From a virus: 52,853 bases of DNA. Where the stretch lies: positions 1 through 52,853 of the IMG/VR virus record IMGVR_UViG_3300027816_000138, one strand, 5' to 3'. Below, one piece after another: positions 13,098 through 20,623 of this stretch. The stretch's first letter is position 1; each line of letters begins with the position of its first letter. A model generated the notes under the pieces. It worked only from the letters and a program-made list of their open reading frames with translations. It made no database searches and was not told the DNA's origin. A program made the position numbers and the translations under genes.

Positions 13098-13438
13098 TCT
13101 CCAAACTCTAAAGCATTAGCGACTTGAACCACATCATTAGATGCTACGCTAATTTTATCATTCATCCAAGCTTCCAATTCTTTACCACCCTGAAGGATGT
13201 TCAAGGCTTTTTCAGCATGACCGATTAAAGTTTTTAAGTTAGCAATAACCATTTGTTTTGCTTCATCTACTTCGGTTGTAGCTGGAGAGTTAGTAATAGC
13301 TAGTGTAGAGACTTCTGGAGAAGGCATTGGAACTTCGGAACTTGCTAAAGCTTGATCATCATCAATCATTGATGTTAATGTGTTTTCAAAAATTTTTTCG
13401 TAAGATTCCGATAATGTTTTAAAGTCTTTTCTATTCAT
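13094..13438 (-). CDS. Putative virion protein with leader-like start
   Basis: 114 residues. Seen: MNRKDFKTLSE-SYEKIFE-N at the start with two L/I-x-E-like sites, a Pro/Ser/Thr-rich linker, and a conserved C-terminal helix pair (HAEKALNILQGGKELEAWMN, DKISVASNDVVQVANAL). Family knowledge: the 'LEAWMxDKIsxAxxxVxxVxxyL' segment recurs in structural proteins of T4-like phages and cyanophages. Head location is inferred from both features; precise role unknown. Confidence 0.65.
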   Translation of the reverse strand: MNRKDFKTLSESYEKIFENTLTSMIDDDQALASSEVPMPSPEVSTLAITNSPATTEVDEAKQMVIANLKTLIGHAEKALNILQGGKELEAWMNDKISVASNDVVQVANALEFGD

Positions 13439-13447
13439 AGCAATAAA

Positions 13448-13455
13448 TATTTATC
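13448..13455 (-). promoter_or_regulatory. Late-promoter-like octamer GATAAATA (minus strand)
   Basis: 9 nt before the leftward ATG at 13438. Confidence 0.5.
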
Positions 13456-13479
13456 TTATAAGTGTATCAATAACAATAT

Positions 13480-13761
13480 TTATATATTATTTTTTACTTT
13501 CTCAGTAAGAATTTGTTCTATAAATTCAGATATTGTTAAATCTCTATTGTTTGATTCGCAAATAATAAATTCTAATAACTCTCTAGAGAACTCTGATAAG
13601 TCTAAATCTATTTTTTCATATTTTGTTAAAAGAATTCCATCTTCTTTTATATCCCAAGAAAATTTATCTCCTTCTTTTATATTTAATTCTTTAAGTTCTT
13701 CGTCCGTAAATTTAACATAGTACTCTGTATTAGACTCTATTTTTTTACAAATTTTATTCAT
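13480..13761 (-). CDS. AbrB-like small protein
   Basis: 93 residues. Seen: YVKFTDEELKELNIKEGDKF followed by WDIKEDGILLTKYEKIDLDL, a swapped-hairpin-type layout, and a C-terminal helical region (SEFSRELLEFIICESN; TISEFIEQIL). Family knowledge: 'lpdelLkeLnikeGDkv.w....dG.i.l.k' is the form of AbrB/MazE-like DNA-binding or antitoxin domains, often found as small regulators in phages. No toxin partner is evident next to it. A regulatory role is inferred. Confidence 0.6.
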   Translation of the reverse strand: MNKICKKIESNTEYYVKFTDEELKELNIKEGDKFSWDIKEDGILLTKYEKIDLDLSEFSRELLEFIICESNNRDLTISEFIEQILTEKVKNNI

Positions 13762-13798
13762 ACTATATTAGTATAAATTTTGTTTTTAAAAAGTAAAG

Positions 13799-14227
13799 TT
13801 AAAAATCTCCGTATTGTATTAAATATTCACTTCTGAGAAGTAATAAATTACCAAGCTGTTGGTTATTTCTATTGCCGAGTTTTAATATTATATTATCTAT
13901 GTCGGATATAAATTTTTTGAAACTATTACCAGCTGGAGGATTATTTACTAGATATTCGTGAAAATATTTTTCAAACTCCGCGTCAGTTGATTTAGGTCTT
14001 AAATCTGGAAAGTTATTTTTTAAAACGTTTTCGTAGTTTGAATTTAAAAGATGATATGTTAAGGATTTATATTTTTCTTTAAGAGCATTTTTCTTGAGTT
14101 TAAAGTCTTTTATTCCTTTAATAACATCTATTTCTGAATTTATAGTTTTGACAAAAAATATATCAAAAGATTCTTCTAATAAAGAAGACATTATTTTTTC
14201 AACCAAAACGTAAAAATTCATTTTCAT
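13799..14227 (-). CDS. Putative internal virion protein with leader-like start
   Basis: 142 residues. Seen: MKMNFYVLVEKIMSSLLEE-S, a start similar in shape to the capsid-targeting leaders, then a charged helical body (LKKNALKEKYKSLTYHLLNS) and a C-terminal part KFISDIDNIILKLGNRNNQQ. No domain recognised. The start at 14227 is supported by the AATAAATA octamer 5 nt upstream. Packaging is inferred; function unknown. Confidence 0.55.
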   Translation of the reverse strand: MKMNFYVLVEKIMSSLLEESFDIFFVKTINSEIDVIKGIKDFKLKKNALKEKYKSLTYHLLNSNYENVLKNNFPDLRPKSTDAEFEKYFHEYLVNNPPAGNSFKKFISDIDNIILKLGNRNNQQLGNLLLLRSEYLIQYGDF

Positions 14228-14232
14228 CTAAT

Positions 14233-14240
14233 TATTTATT
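14233..14240 (-). promoter_or_regulatory. Late-promoter-like octamer AATAAATA (minus strand)
   Basis: 5 nt before the leftward ATG at 14227, between two leftward genes. Confidence 0.4.
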
Positions 14241-14242
14241 CT

Positions 14243-14845
14243 TTATAGTATATTTTTTATAATAAACATTCTAATATTATTTGAAACTGTTGATATTAAA
14301 TAGAATAAATTTATTATTTTTTTCCAAAACCATCTCCACCCTAAGTAAGATGCGTATCGTCTAAAAATAGTCCAAGGATGATTTTGAAGTTTTTTATATG
14401 CATCTTTCCACTTTTCATCTTTTACTTTTCTATCTTTATCTAGTTTAAAGTCTAAAAGTTCTATCTTGTCTAGTTTTCCATATACAAAATAAGATTTAAA
14501 TTCAATCCAAAAATCTGTGTCTTCGTCTAACTGATCGTATGTATAAAAAATTAAAGTTCCGTGAAAATCTATTTTTTTATCTTCTGAACCTTTTTCTATA
14601 ATATCTTTCCAAAGATTCCAAGACTTATGGTTTTTATCTTTTTTTTCTTCTTCGGTATAAGGTATATATTCTCTTTCTATAATATGTTCATATAGAAGCC
14701 CATCCTCTGATATGAAATATTCGGATAAACAATTATCTAAATCTTTTGTTTGAAAATTATATTCTTTCCAATCTATATTTAAAGATTTTAAATCTTCCGG
14801 AATAGAAAGATTTTGTTTTATTTTTATTTCATCGTACATCCCCAT
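14243..14845 (-). CDS. Conserved phage protein of the MGMYDEI type
   Basis: 200 residues. Seen: MGMYDEIKI, FQTKDLDNCLSEYFIS, EDGLLYEHI, a beta-rich middle with FHGTLIFYTYD, and a C-terminal basic/aromatic region (YLGWRWFWKKIINLFYLI) that could be a membrane-associating helix. Family knowledge: many phages have a protein beginning MGMYDxI with 'FQTKDLxxxL' and 'DGxL'; its function is not known. The C-terminal hydrophobic extension is probably specific to this copy. Confidence 0.6.
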   Translation of the reverse strand: MGMYDEIKIKQNLSIPEDLKSLNIDWKEYNFQTKDLDNCLSEYFISEDGLLYEHIIEREYIPYTEEEKKDKNHKSWNLWKDIIEKGSEDKKIDFHGTLIFYTYDQLDEDTDFWIEFKSYFVYGKLDKIELLDFKLDKDRKVKDEKWKDAYKKLQNHPWTIFRRYASYLGWRWFWKKIINLFYLISTVSNNIRMFIIKNIL

Positions 14846-14871
14846 ATATCTATATATTAGGTAAAATGAAA

Positions 14872-15144
14872 TTAAAAGTCAATCCCGAATGTGGTAAAAA
14901 CGTTATTTTTTAATTCTTTTCCGAAAACATCATAATCCATCACTATTTTTCCTTGTACATACAAAACAAAACTTTTACTTTTGTGCTCATAAAATTCATA
15001 TCTATATTCACCAGATAGATTTGATTTTATACTTTTTGTTTTTTGTTGTTCATAATTTGTTTCGCCGGAAACAATTATTGTTTTATTTTCGATTGCAAAT
15101 ATATTAAAGTTTATTAAAAAAAGAAAAATTAAAATTCTTATCAT
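14872..15144 (-). CDS. Small exported protein
   Basis: 90 residues. Seen: an N-terminal signal-peptide-like hydrophobic stretch (IRILIFLFLINFNIFA) followed by IENK, then beta-prone sequence (SGEYRYEFYEH, SFVLYVQGKIVMDY, NVFTTFGIDF). There is no lipobox Cys. It looks like a short secreted or outer-membrane-associated protein, possibly derived from a beta-barrel strand region. It follows the membrane protein gene at 15150 by 5 nt, so they are likely co-expressed; involvement in lysis or superinfection control is speculative. Confidence 0.5.
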   Translation of the reverse strand: MIRILIFLFLINFNIFAIENKTIIVSGETNYEQQKTKSIKSNLSGEYRYEFYEHKSKSFVLYVQGKIVMDYDVFGKELKNNVFTTFGIDF

Positions 15145-15149
15145 TAATA

Positions 15150-15575
15150 TTATTTAACGCCAGAATTAGAATCGTCACTTGTTTTTTTGAAATAATTTCT
15201 TTCCAAGAAGGTCAATCTGTCGTTTAAAGTATCCAAGGATTTTTGCTGAGTATTTAAAATTAAATTTAAATTTTTGAATTGTTCTGATGTTACTATCTGC
15301 TGGTTTAATATTGATTCTAGTCTATTTTGTATGAGATCAAATCTGGAGTTTAAAAGTTGATCTTGCTTTGTTGTATAAGCTTCGAATGCATCTCGTTTTA
15401 CATAATTAGCAGACATCCATAACGTGTAATAACCAATAGCTAAAAATAATATAAACATGAAAAATGGTTTAAGTAATGGTGCTATTATCGATGGGTGGAT
15501 TTTTGCTATGTTTGGTATTACTTCGATTAATGTGTCTTGACTTTTTTTGTCGCCCTGATTATTATTACTGGACAT
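15150..15575 (-). CDS. Single-pass membrane protein with coiled coil
   Basis: 141 residues. Seen: a polar N-terminus, one transmembrane segment (FFMFILFLAIGYYTLWM), then a long helical region with heptad-like spacing (LIQNRLESILNQQIV, QKSLDTLNDRLTFLERN). The layout is that of an inner-membrane protein with an extracytoplasmic coiled coil, as in i-spanins, but no lipoprotein partner is present, so I do not call it a spanin. Start supported by an exact TATAAATA 7 nt upstream. Confidence 0.55.
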   Translation of the reverse strand: MSSNNNQGDKKSQDTLIEVIPNIAKIHPSIIAPLLKPFFMFILFLAIGYYTLWMSANYVKRDAFEAYTTKQDQLLNSRFDLIQNRLESILNQQIVTSEQFKNLNLILNTQQKSLDTLNDRLTFLERNYFKKTSDDSNSGVK

Positions 15576-15582
15576 ATATAAT

Positions 15583-15590
15583 TATTTATA
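15583..15590 (-). promoter_or_regulatory. T4-type late promoter octamer TATAAATA (minus strand)
   Basis: Exact match, 7 nt before the leftward ATG at 15575. Confidence 0.6.
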
Positions 15591-15629
15591 CAATTTTTGT
15601 AACACATAAACAAAAAAAATTATTTTTAA

Positions 15630-15657
15630 TTGACTTTTTTTATTTTTTATATTAAAA
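15630..15657 (+). promoter_or_regulatory. Possible host-type (sigma70) promoter
   Basis: TTGACT at 15630-15635 is followed by an AT-rich segment with TATATT/TTAAAA candidates; spacing is not ideal. It sits 33 nt before the ATG at 15668 in the divergent gap, where no late octamer faces right. Confidence 0.35.
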
Positions 15658-15667
15658 CATTTAAACA

Positions 15668-16720
15668 ATGGAAACAAAAACACCAGAAACAGTAAAATCA
15701 CTAAGAGATAAAGGATTCTCTTTCAAGGAAATATCAAACCAATTAGGAATTGGGGAGACAACAGCGAGAGATTGGTTTTATGATAGACATAAACCAAGAT
15801 ACGAGCATTCAAATGTGGTTGGTTATGTAAATGAAAATCTATCTAGAATATCTTCTAAAGAACCGGAAGACGTTCTAAATTTTTTAGAAAATTTATCACC
15901 AATCTCTTGTAACGTAAAACAAAATAATAACATAAATAAAACTCTTAACGATTATTGTGTCGTTATAGGTGATATGCATTTCCCCGTTCAAGATGATGCC
16001 ACTATAGATATATTCTTTGAAGTTGTTAGAGAATTAAATCCAAAGACTGTAATTTTAAATGGTGATACACTAGATATGTTTGCTATATCTAAATATCCAA
16101 AAGATATTCGTCATCGTTATTCTCTTATGGATGAAAGAGTTGAATATCATAAATTTTTAGCTCAGTTAGTATCTATATCAAATGATTGTCACATTTTAGA
16201 AACAAACGCTAACCACAGTGGAAATGATATTTCCGGTAGATGGTTTAGATATTTGAGCGACAGACTTGGAGAATTGGCTTCACTCCCTGACATAAAAGAT
16301 AGACTTTCTTATGGAAACGTATTCTTAGGTGATTATCAACAATATGTTGATTTGGTTGATTATGTAGAATTAACTCCAGAATTTGTTGTTTTGCACGGAG
16401 ACATCGTAAGAAAAAGCGGTGGCTATTCAGCAAAAGCTCATATGGATAAATGGATGGTTTCTGTTATGCATAACCATACGCACAGAATTGGATCTACATC
16501 ACAAAGATTTCCCGGAATCGGTTCGAGAAAAGAGAAGCAAATTTTTGCTTGGGAAAATGGATGTGCTTGTGATTTGTCTCCAGTTTATGGATCTGCACCA
16601 AATTGGCAAAATGGATTTAGTATTATTTCTTTAGATAAAAATAACTTTGGGGTAGAACAAGTTAAAGTTATAAATAAAAGCGCAAATATTTCAACTTTAG
16701 GTATGACTATTAAGGCGTAA
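15668..16720 (+). CDS. Metallophosphoesterase with N-terminal helix-turn-helix
   Basis: 350 residues. Seen: an HTH-like segment (KGFSFKEISNQLGIGETTAR, ~15-34), a linker, then a calcineurin-like phosphoesterase core with G101-D-M-H104-FP, N131-G-D133-TLD, NANHSG, VLHGD and MHNHTHR in the usual order. Family knowledge: these residues coordinate two metals and hydrolyse phosphodiesters or phosphomonoesters; phage members may act on DNA, RNA or nucleotides. The HTH fusion suggests DNA targeting, an inference. Start is the only sensible ATG and the upstream region has a sigma70-like -35 rather than a late octamer, suggesting early expression. Confidence 0.85.
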   Translation: METKTPETVKSLRDKGFSFKEISNQLGIGETTARDWFYDRHKPRYEHSNVVGYVNENLSRISSKEPEDVLNFLENLSPISCNVKQNNNINKTLNDYCVVIGDMHFPVQDDATIDIFFEVVRELNPKTVILNGDTLDMFAISKYPKDIRHRYSLMDERVEYHKFLAQLVSISNDCHILETNANHSGNDISGRWFRYLSDRLGELASLPDIKDRLSYGNVFLGDYQQYVDLVDYVELTPEFVVLHGDIVRKSGGYSAKAHMDKWMVSVMHNHTHRIGSTSQRFPGIGSRKEKQIFAWENGCACDLSPVYGSAPNWQNGFSIISLDKNNFGVEQVKVINKSANISTLGMTIKA

Positions 16721-16858
16721 GATACGTTTAATCTTATTGATTAATTTATGAAACCATGATTCCTTAGTAGCTTTCGATTCGTCGTCTAGTTTTTTTATTA
16801 TTCTTTCAACTTCTTCAGCTAAAGAATCCCTATACGACCTATCGTAAGAATATTTCAT
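16697..16858 (-). CDS. Small amphipathic protein, 53 residues
   Basis: Found by direct translation: begins MKYSYDRSYRDSLAEEVERI and ends INKIKRILRLNSHT. It is helical with a basic amphipathic C-terminus. Support: the ATG at 16858 follows a GATAAATA octamer by 7 nt. The 3' end overlaps the convergent phosphoesterase gene by 24 nt. Not recognised. Confidence 0.5.
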   Translation of the reverse strand: MKYSYDRSYRDSLAEEVERIIKKLDDESKATKESWFHKLINKIKRILRLNSHT

Positions 16859-16864
16859 AGTTTA

Positions 16865-17707
16865 TTATTTATCTTTATATTTTACTTTTAGAAATGGATT
16901 AAATATTTTTTTAACTTTTTTTTCTTCGGGTATATCTTTTTTATCTTCTACCGTTTCGTTTACCTTTTTTGGTTTGGTTACGATGTTATTATAAGCTAAT
17001 ATCAACGCTAATGCTAAAGGATCGAAAACTAAAACTATTAAGATAGTAAACCATTTTATAACAGTTTCTATAGGAACCGAAAATAGATTAGATACAAACT
17101 TTAAAGTTCCTATATCTTTTGATTTGTTTTCTTCGGTTTTTAAACCTATTATTTCTATGTCATAATTTTTTAATTCTTCATTTAAAGAATCACTTTTATT
17201 TTGAAGTTTTTCAATTTCTAAGTTGGCTTTGTTTATAGCTTCGTATGCTTGTTCTCTAGGGACTTTATAGTTCCCCGCGTCTTGAACTCTTTTTTCTTGA
17301 GTGACTCTAATACCGTTTAAAGTATCTAATCTATTTTTGATAGAAGATATTTCAAGTGCAACGTTATCTTTTTTAGAAATTAATATTTCTTTTTTTGTAC
17401 TGACTATTTCAAATTCAGAATAACTTTTTTGATATGCGGACGTTAAAAATCCAAATATTCCAAGTGATGTTATTCCCATTAATGTTACAACGGCCAAGAT
17501 CAAATAAAACTTTAATATAAAATTTGTTTCTTTCCAATGTCTTTTTAAATAAGAAGCAGCTACTAATTTTCCTATTTCTAAAGAACCAGCCATTATGCAA
17601 ACCGCTAGGTATGATCCTGCATATAAAGCCGCTAATCCTTGAACAGAAAAGTAAGCCGCGCAACCAGCAACGATGAAAGCTGTAATAGCTAATATAATAG
17701 TAAACAT
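16865..17707 (-). CDS. Multi-pass membrane protein with coiled-coil loop
   Basis: 280 residues. Seen: two N-terminal hydrophobic segments (IILAITAFIVAGCAAYFSV; YAGSYLAVCIMAGSLEIGK), a third (YLILAVVTLMGITSLGIFGF), a long charged coiled-coil region (~100-200), and a fourth segment (TILIVLVFDPLALALILAY) before a basic tail. Family knowledge: membrane proteins with 'AGSLEIGKLVAASYLKRHW' and a coiled-coil loop occur widely in marine phages; role unknown, perhaps in envelope remodelling or superinfection exclusion. Start supported by AATAAGTA 10 nt upstream. Confidence 0.65.
   Translation of the reverse strand: MFTIILAITAFIVAGCAAYFSVQGLAALYAGSYLAVCIMAGSLEIGKLVAASYLKRHWKETNFILKFYLILAVVTLMGITSLGIFGFLTSAYQKSYSEFEIVSTKKEILISKKDNVALEISSIKNRLDTLNGIRVTQEKRVQDAGNYKVPREQAYEAINKANLEIEKLQNKSDSLNEELKNYDIEIIGLKTEENKSKDIGTLKFVSNLFSVPIETVIKWFTILIVLVFDPLALALILAYNNIVTKPKKVNETVEDKKDIPEEKKVKKIFNPFLKVKYKDK
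16866..16873 (-). promoter_or_regulatory. Late-promoter-like octamer GATAAATA (minus strand)
   Basis: 7 nt before the leftward ATG at 16858. It overlaps the last codons and stop of the upstream leftward gene. Confidence 0.45.
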
Positions 17708-17717
17708 AGTTATTTAC

Positions 17718-17725
17718 TACTTATT
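17718..17725 (-). promoter_or_regulatory. Late-promoter-like octamer AATAAGTA (minus strand)
   Basis: 10 nt before the leftward ATG at 17707. Confidence 0.35.
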
Positions 17726-18335
17726 AGGAAAAGAATGTAATTTGGCAACCCGCGTAATCGTTTACGTCTAATACAGACAAGTCTAAATTCATTATATTGT
17801 TGGGCGATAACTTGTTACCAACAGGAATTAGACATGACATTCCAGATGTTAATGTTAATGAAACTGAAACATCTTGGTCTTGATTATTATGAATGAGAAT
17901 TTGATTTGAAATAAAAGAAGGAGTGCCCGATGTTCTTGTTTCACATTTTGTAAAGCCTGCACCTTTTATTACCGGATAGACTTTTAACGCCGAATGAGTC
18001 GGTTCTATTTCCGCAAAATGATTTCCATACTTATCTCCTATTGAAATATCATCCACTGACGATTCAAGATCTTGTGATAATACTCTTAATGCATTATAAC
18101 CTCCAGCAGAAGCTACGTCAGCCTTTAGGTTTGAATTTCCATCTTTGATTTCAAGAGCACCTACTGTTATATTTTCGGTAGATATGTTTACCTTTAAATC
18201 ATCAAAGTTTGTTATGTAAGACGCTTGAGCGAATAATTCTCTATCGGTGTTGTTTAATACTTCAACCCAAGAATTATTATATCCTGCGTTACAGTTTTTA
18301 GGTTTACCTGATAAATTATTAACTAGAGTGTACAT
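17724..18335 (-). CDS. Putative virion decoration protein
   Basis: 203 residues, not recognised at family level. Seen: entirely beta-prone sequence with Asn/Ser/Thr-rich strands (NISTENITVGALEIKDGNSN; ADVASAGGYNALRVLSQDLE), no signal peptide or membrane segment, and a C-terminal strand NDYAGCQITFFS. The composition resembles phage head-decoration or fibre-type proteins. An AATAAATA octamer 8 nt upstream suggests late expression. Structural role is an inference. Confidence 0.5.
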   Translation of the reverse strand: MYTLVNNLSGKPKNCNAGYNNSWVEVLNNTDRELFAQASYITNFDDLKVNISTENITVGALEIKDGNSNLKADVASAGGYNALRVLSQDLESSVDDISIGDKYGNHFAEIEPTHSALKVYPVIKGAGFTKCETRTSGTPSFISNQILIHNNQDQDVSVSLTLTSGMSCLIPVGNKLSPNNIMNLDLSVLDVNDYAGCQITFFS

Positions 18336-18343
18336 CTAGTTAA

Positions 18344-18351
18344 TATTTATT
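18344..18351 (-). promoter_or_regulatory. Late-promoter-like octamer AATAAATA (minus strand)
   Basis: 8 nt before the leftward ATG at 18335. Confidence 0.4.
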
Positions 18352-18353
18352 CT

Positions 18354-19289
18354 TTATTGAATTATATACTCAATATTAGAAAAACATTTAAGATCAGAAC
18401 CACCCGCATAACTTATAGAACTTTGAAGAGCTTCTTTAATTTCTTTTAATTTTTCTTTTACTGAAATATCAGATTTTAACGAAACTTCAAATCCTTCTAC
18501 GTGTTTATTTTCTCCCTTTGCTCTTTCCGATGCGTTTCCGAAATATATTTTTTCACCTTTATTATCTACTGGGGCGGGAGAGTCGGAACATGACGCAAAC
18601 AATCCACCGCACATAACCATCGTAGCACCGGCTACAAGAGCTTTTGCTATATCTCCATAGTGGACTACCCCACCATCTGCTATAATTGGTTTTTTAGCCA
18701 CTGTAGCACACATTTCCACGCAACTAAACGCGGGAACATGAAAGCCTGTTTTATACTTTGTACTACAAGCCATACCGCTTCCTATGCAACATTTAGTAGC
18801 ATCAGCACCCCAATCTTCTAAATCTTTAGTTGCTTCTGCTGATGCTGTATTTCCAGCGATAACAAAAGTATTCTTAAAGAATTTTTTAATAAAGCTTATC
18901 ATACTTTTAACTTTTAGGTGATGACCATGAGCTACATCTATTGTTATAAAATCAACTCTATAACCAAGTTGGTATATGGCCATTAATTCAGAAATGCTAT
19001 TTTCGTTAACTCCAATACTTATTGATATTGTTTTCCAGCTTTCTTCGTTTGCTTTTCTTACGAATGGAATTGTTATATCATCAAACCTATGCATAACATA
19101 CATATAGTTATTTTCTGACAACCATCTACATAAGTTTAAATCTATTACAGATTTCATGTTAGATGGCATCACGGGAAGATCAAAAGTTTTATTTCCAAAT
19201 AAAACTGAAGTATCCCCTTTACTTCTAGATTGTAGATCGGAAAATTTTGGAATTAAATATATATCTTTATACGAATAACATTTTTTCAT
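18354..19289 (-). CDS. guaC: GMP reductase, GuaC2 type (IMPDH/GMPR family)
   Basis: 311 residues, without CBS domains. Seen: TIDVAHGHH (116-124), CCIGSGMACSTK with the catalytic-loop Cys175, KPIIADGGVVHYGDIAKAL (200-218), MVMCGGLFASCSDSP, YFGNASERAKGENKHVEG and LQSSISYAGGSDL near the end. Family knowledge: the C-terminal SAS-rich and SSISYAGG segments separate GuaC2 GMP reductases from IMP dehydrogenase; the enzyme converts GMP to IMP with NADPH. A purine-interconversion gene of this type is rarely noted in phages. It is coupled by a 4-nt overlap to the small gene upstream. Confidence 0.85.
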   Translation of the reverse strand: MKKCYSYKDIYLIPKFSDLQSRSKGDTSVLFGNKTFDLPVMPSNMKSVIDLNLCRWLSENNYMYVMHRFDDITIPFVRKANEESWKTISISIGVNENSISELMAIYQLGYRVDFITIDVAHGHHLKVKSMISFIKKFFKNTFVIAGNTASAEATKDLEDWGADATKCCIGSGMACSTKYKTGFHVPAFSCVEMCATVAKKPIIADGGVVHYGDIAKALVAGATMVMCGGLFASCSDSPAPVDNKGEKIYFGNASERAKGENKHVEGFEVSLKSDISVKEKLKEIKEALQSSISYAGGSDLKCFSNIEYIIQ

Positions 19290-19474
19290 ATTTGTTTAAG
19301 TTTAGCATCATCACCGATGATACTAACAACTTTAACACAATATTTTTTGTTGTCAATTTTAAAATCGAAAACATCATTTATTTCTAAAGGAATATCTGAT
19401 AATTCTTCCCACTTGACTAAATCCGCATAAAAGATTTCATCTTTTAAAAAAATACAATTTTCTATACCTCTCAT
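19286..19474 (-). CDS. Small unknown protein upstream of guaC
   Basis: 62 residues. Seen: acidic, beta-prone (CIFLKDEIFYADLVKWEEL; INDVFDFKIDNKKYCVKVV), like a small beta-barrel. The stop overlaps the GMP reductase ATG (ATGA), so they are translationally coupled. Function unknown. Confidence 0.6.
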   Translation of the reverse strand: MRGIENCIFLKDEIFYADLVKWEELSDIPLEINDVFDFKIDNKKYCVKVVSIIGDDAKLKQI

Positions 19475-19479
19475 GAAAA

Positions 19480-19617
19480 TTAATATTTGTAAATTATTTT
19501 GTTATTTTTTTGTTTTACTTCTTTGAAAACGTTTGGTTTATTCCAAACTATTTTATCAAAATTACTATCGTATTGTTTTTTTACTATTGGTCTTGGTTTA
19601 TCCCCTTTTCCTGCCAT
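19480..19617 (-). CDS. Small conserved phage protein (MAGKGDKPRP type)
   Basis: 45 residues found by direct translation: begins MAGKGDKPRPIVKKQYDSNF and then DKIVWNKPN. Family knowledge: many unrelated phages encode a 30-50 residue protein beginning M(S/A)GKGDxPRP followed by 'Y..N(F/Y)D.I(F/V)W'; its function is unknown. Conservation of this motif makes a real gene very likely. It lies between the leftward genes at 19286 and 19620, with 2-6 nt gaps. Confidence 0.75.
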   Translation of the reverse strand: MAGKGDKPRPIVKKQYDSNFDKIVWNKPNVFKEVKQKNNKIIYKY

Positions 19618-19619
19618 AA

Positions 19620-20171
19620 TTAAAGTCTCATTGGTCTAACAGATGGAAGACCCATTCTTTTTCTCTGTTGGTTTTGTTGTTCTGCGTTTGAAACATTTAT
19701 GTTTCTTTGAACTTCTTTAGTTATTTGATCGTTTGTTTTTCCACTAAAGTTATTTGGAAGTAAATTTAATATTTCTTTAATAATTTTATCTTCATATACA
19801 TTTTGAACTTCGTTACTGAAGGTTTCATTATATTTTATAGATTTTGATAATAATTGTTTAATTGCTGTTGTATATTCTTCACTTTTTGAAGCGTCAGCTT
19901 CCTTTTTTAAACTTTCAATTTTGTTTTGAAGTTCGGAATCATTTTTGATAGTTGAAACTATTGTATCTGTTAGACCTTTGATGTTTTTATTTCTAATAAA
20001 ACCTTTGTATCTATTCATTACAAATTCCATAGCTACTGGTAAAGCTATCATCCCCAAAAAAGCAACTGCGTTTCCAAATGAAGCATCTGGTACTTGAGCT
20101 TCGTTTATTTCAGAATGAATATTTTTATAAACTTCTTCTAAATTAATTTGATCTTTTTGGTTGGAATACAT
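19620..20171 (-). CDS. Putative internal virion protein with leader-like start
   Basis: 183 residues. Seen: MYSNQKDQINLEEVYKNI, which shares the KDQIxLE core with leaders at 1495, 2956 and 3228, then SEINEA, one hydrophobic segment (GNAVAFLGMIALPVAMEFVM), a long helical charged region, and a C-terminus rich in Gln/Arg. NLE-E and INE-A are candidate cleavage sites. Inferred: a packaged protein, possibly membrane-inserting after release. No domain recognised. Confidence 0.6.
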   Translation of the reverse strand: MYSNQKDQINLEEVYKNIHSEINEAQVPDASFGNAVAFLGMIALPVAMEFVMNRYKGFIRNKNIKGLTDTIVSTIKNDSELQNKIESLKKEADASKSEEYTTAIKQLLSKSIKYNETFSNEVQNVYEDKIIKEILNLLPNNFSGKTNDQITKEVQRNINVSNAEQQNQQRKRMGLPSVRPMRL

Positions 20172-20185
20172 ACTATAATATATAC

Positions 20186-20605
20186 TTACTTACCAGTTGA
20201 CCCAAATCCATCTGAACCTCGTTCAGATTCGCTTAGTTCGTCAACGACCTGAAGCCCAAACGGATAATATTTTTCTATTATAAGTTGAGCTATTTTATCT
20301 CCAGATTTAACAACGTAAAGATTGTCTTTATCGGTATTATACAATATAACAGATATTTCTCCTCTGTAATCCGAATCTATAACACCAGCCATTACATCTA
20401 TTCCGTGGTTTAAAGCTAAACCAGATTTTGGAGCTACTCTTCCGTAATATCCTTCTGGTAATTCTACTGATATTCCAGTTTTAAGTAAAACTCTAGTATG
20501 GGGATAGATAACATAATCTGAACATGAAAAGATATCATATCCTGCGGCGTTTGCTGTTGCTCTTTCTGGTGCTTTTGCTTTTTCGTTTAATAATTTTACT
20601 TTCAT
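20186..20605 (-). CDS. dut: dUTPase (deoxyuridine 5'-triphosphate nucleotidohydrolase)
   Basis: 139 residues, typical trimeric dUTPase size. Seen: all five motifs in order: NAAGYDIF (motif 1), GRVAPKSGLAL (motif 2), GVIDSDYRGEI (motif 3), VKSGDKIAQLIIEKY (motif 4) and RGSDGFGSTG (motif 5). Function from the family: hydrolyses dUTP to dUMP and pyrophosphate, keeping uracil out of DNA and feeding thymidylate synthesis. It lies just downstream of nrdA on the same strand, and an AATAAATA octamer is 10 nt before the ATG. Confidence 0.97.
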   Translation of the reverse strand: MKVKLLNEKAKAPERATANAAGYDIFSCSDYVIYPHTRVLLKTGISVELPEGYYGRVAPKSGLALNHGIDVMAGVIDSDYRGEISVILYNTDKDNLYVVKSGDKIAQLIIEKYYPFGLQVVDELSESERGSDGFGSTGK

Positions 20606-20615
20606 TATGTTTATA

Positions 20616-20623
20616 TATTTATT
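20616..20623 (-). promoter_or_regulatory. Late-promoter-like octamer AATAAATA (minus strand)
   Basis: 10 nt before the dUTPase ATG at 20605, at the end of nrdA. Unexpected for a nucleotide-metabolism gene, so it may be chance. Confidence 0.25.

Noticed and set aside
14872-15575. Membrane protein plus exported protein as an i-spanin/o-spanin pair
   Set aside because: The exported protein has no lipobox cysteine, and the genes are not nested or overlapping as spanins usually are.
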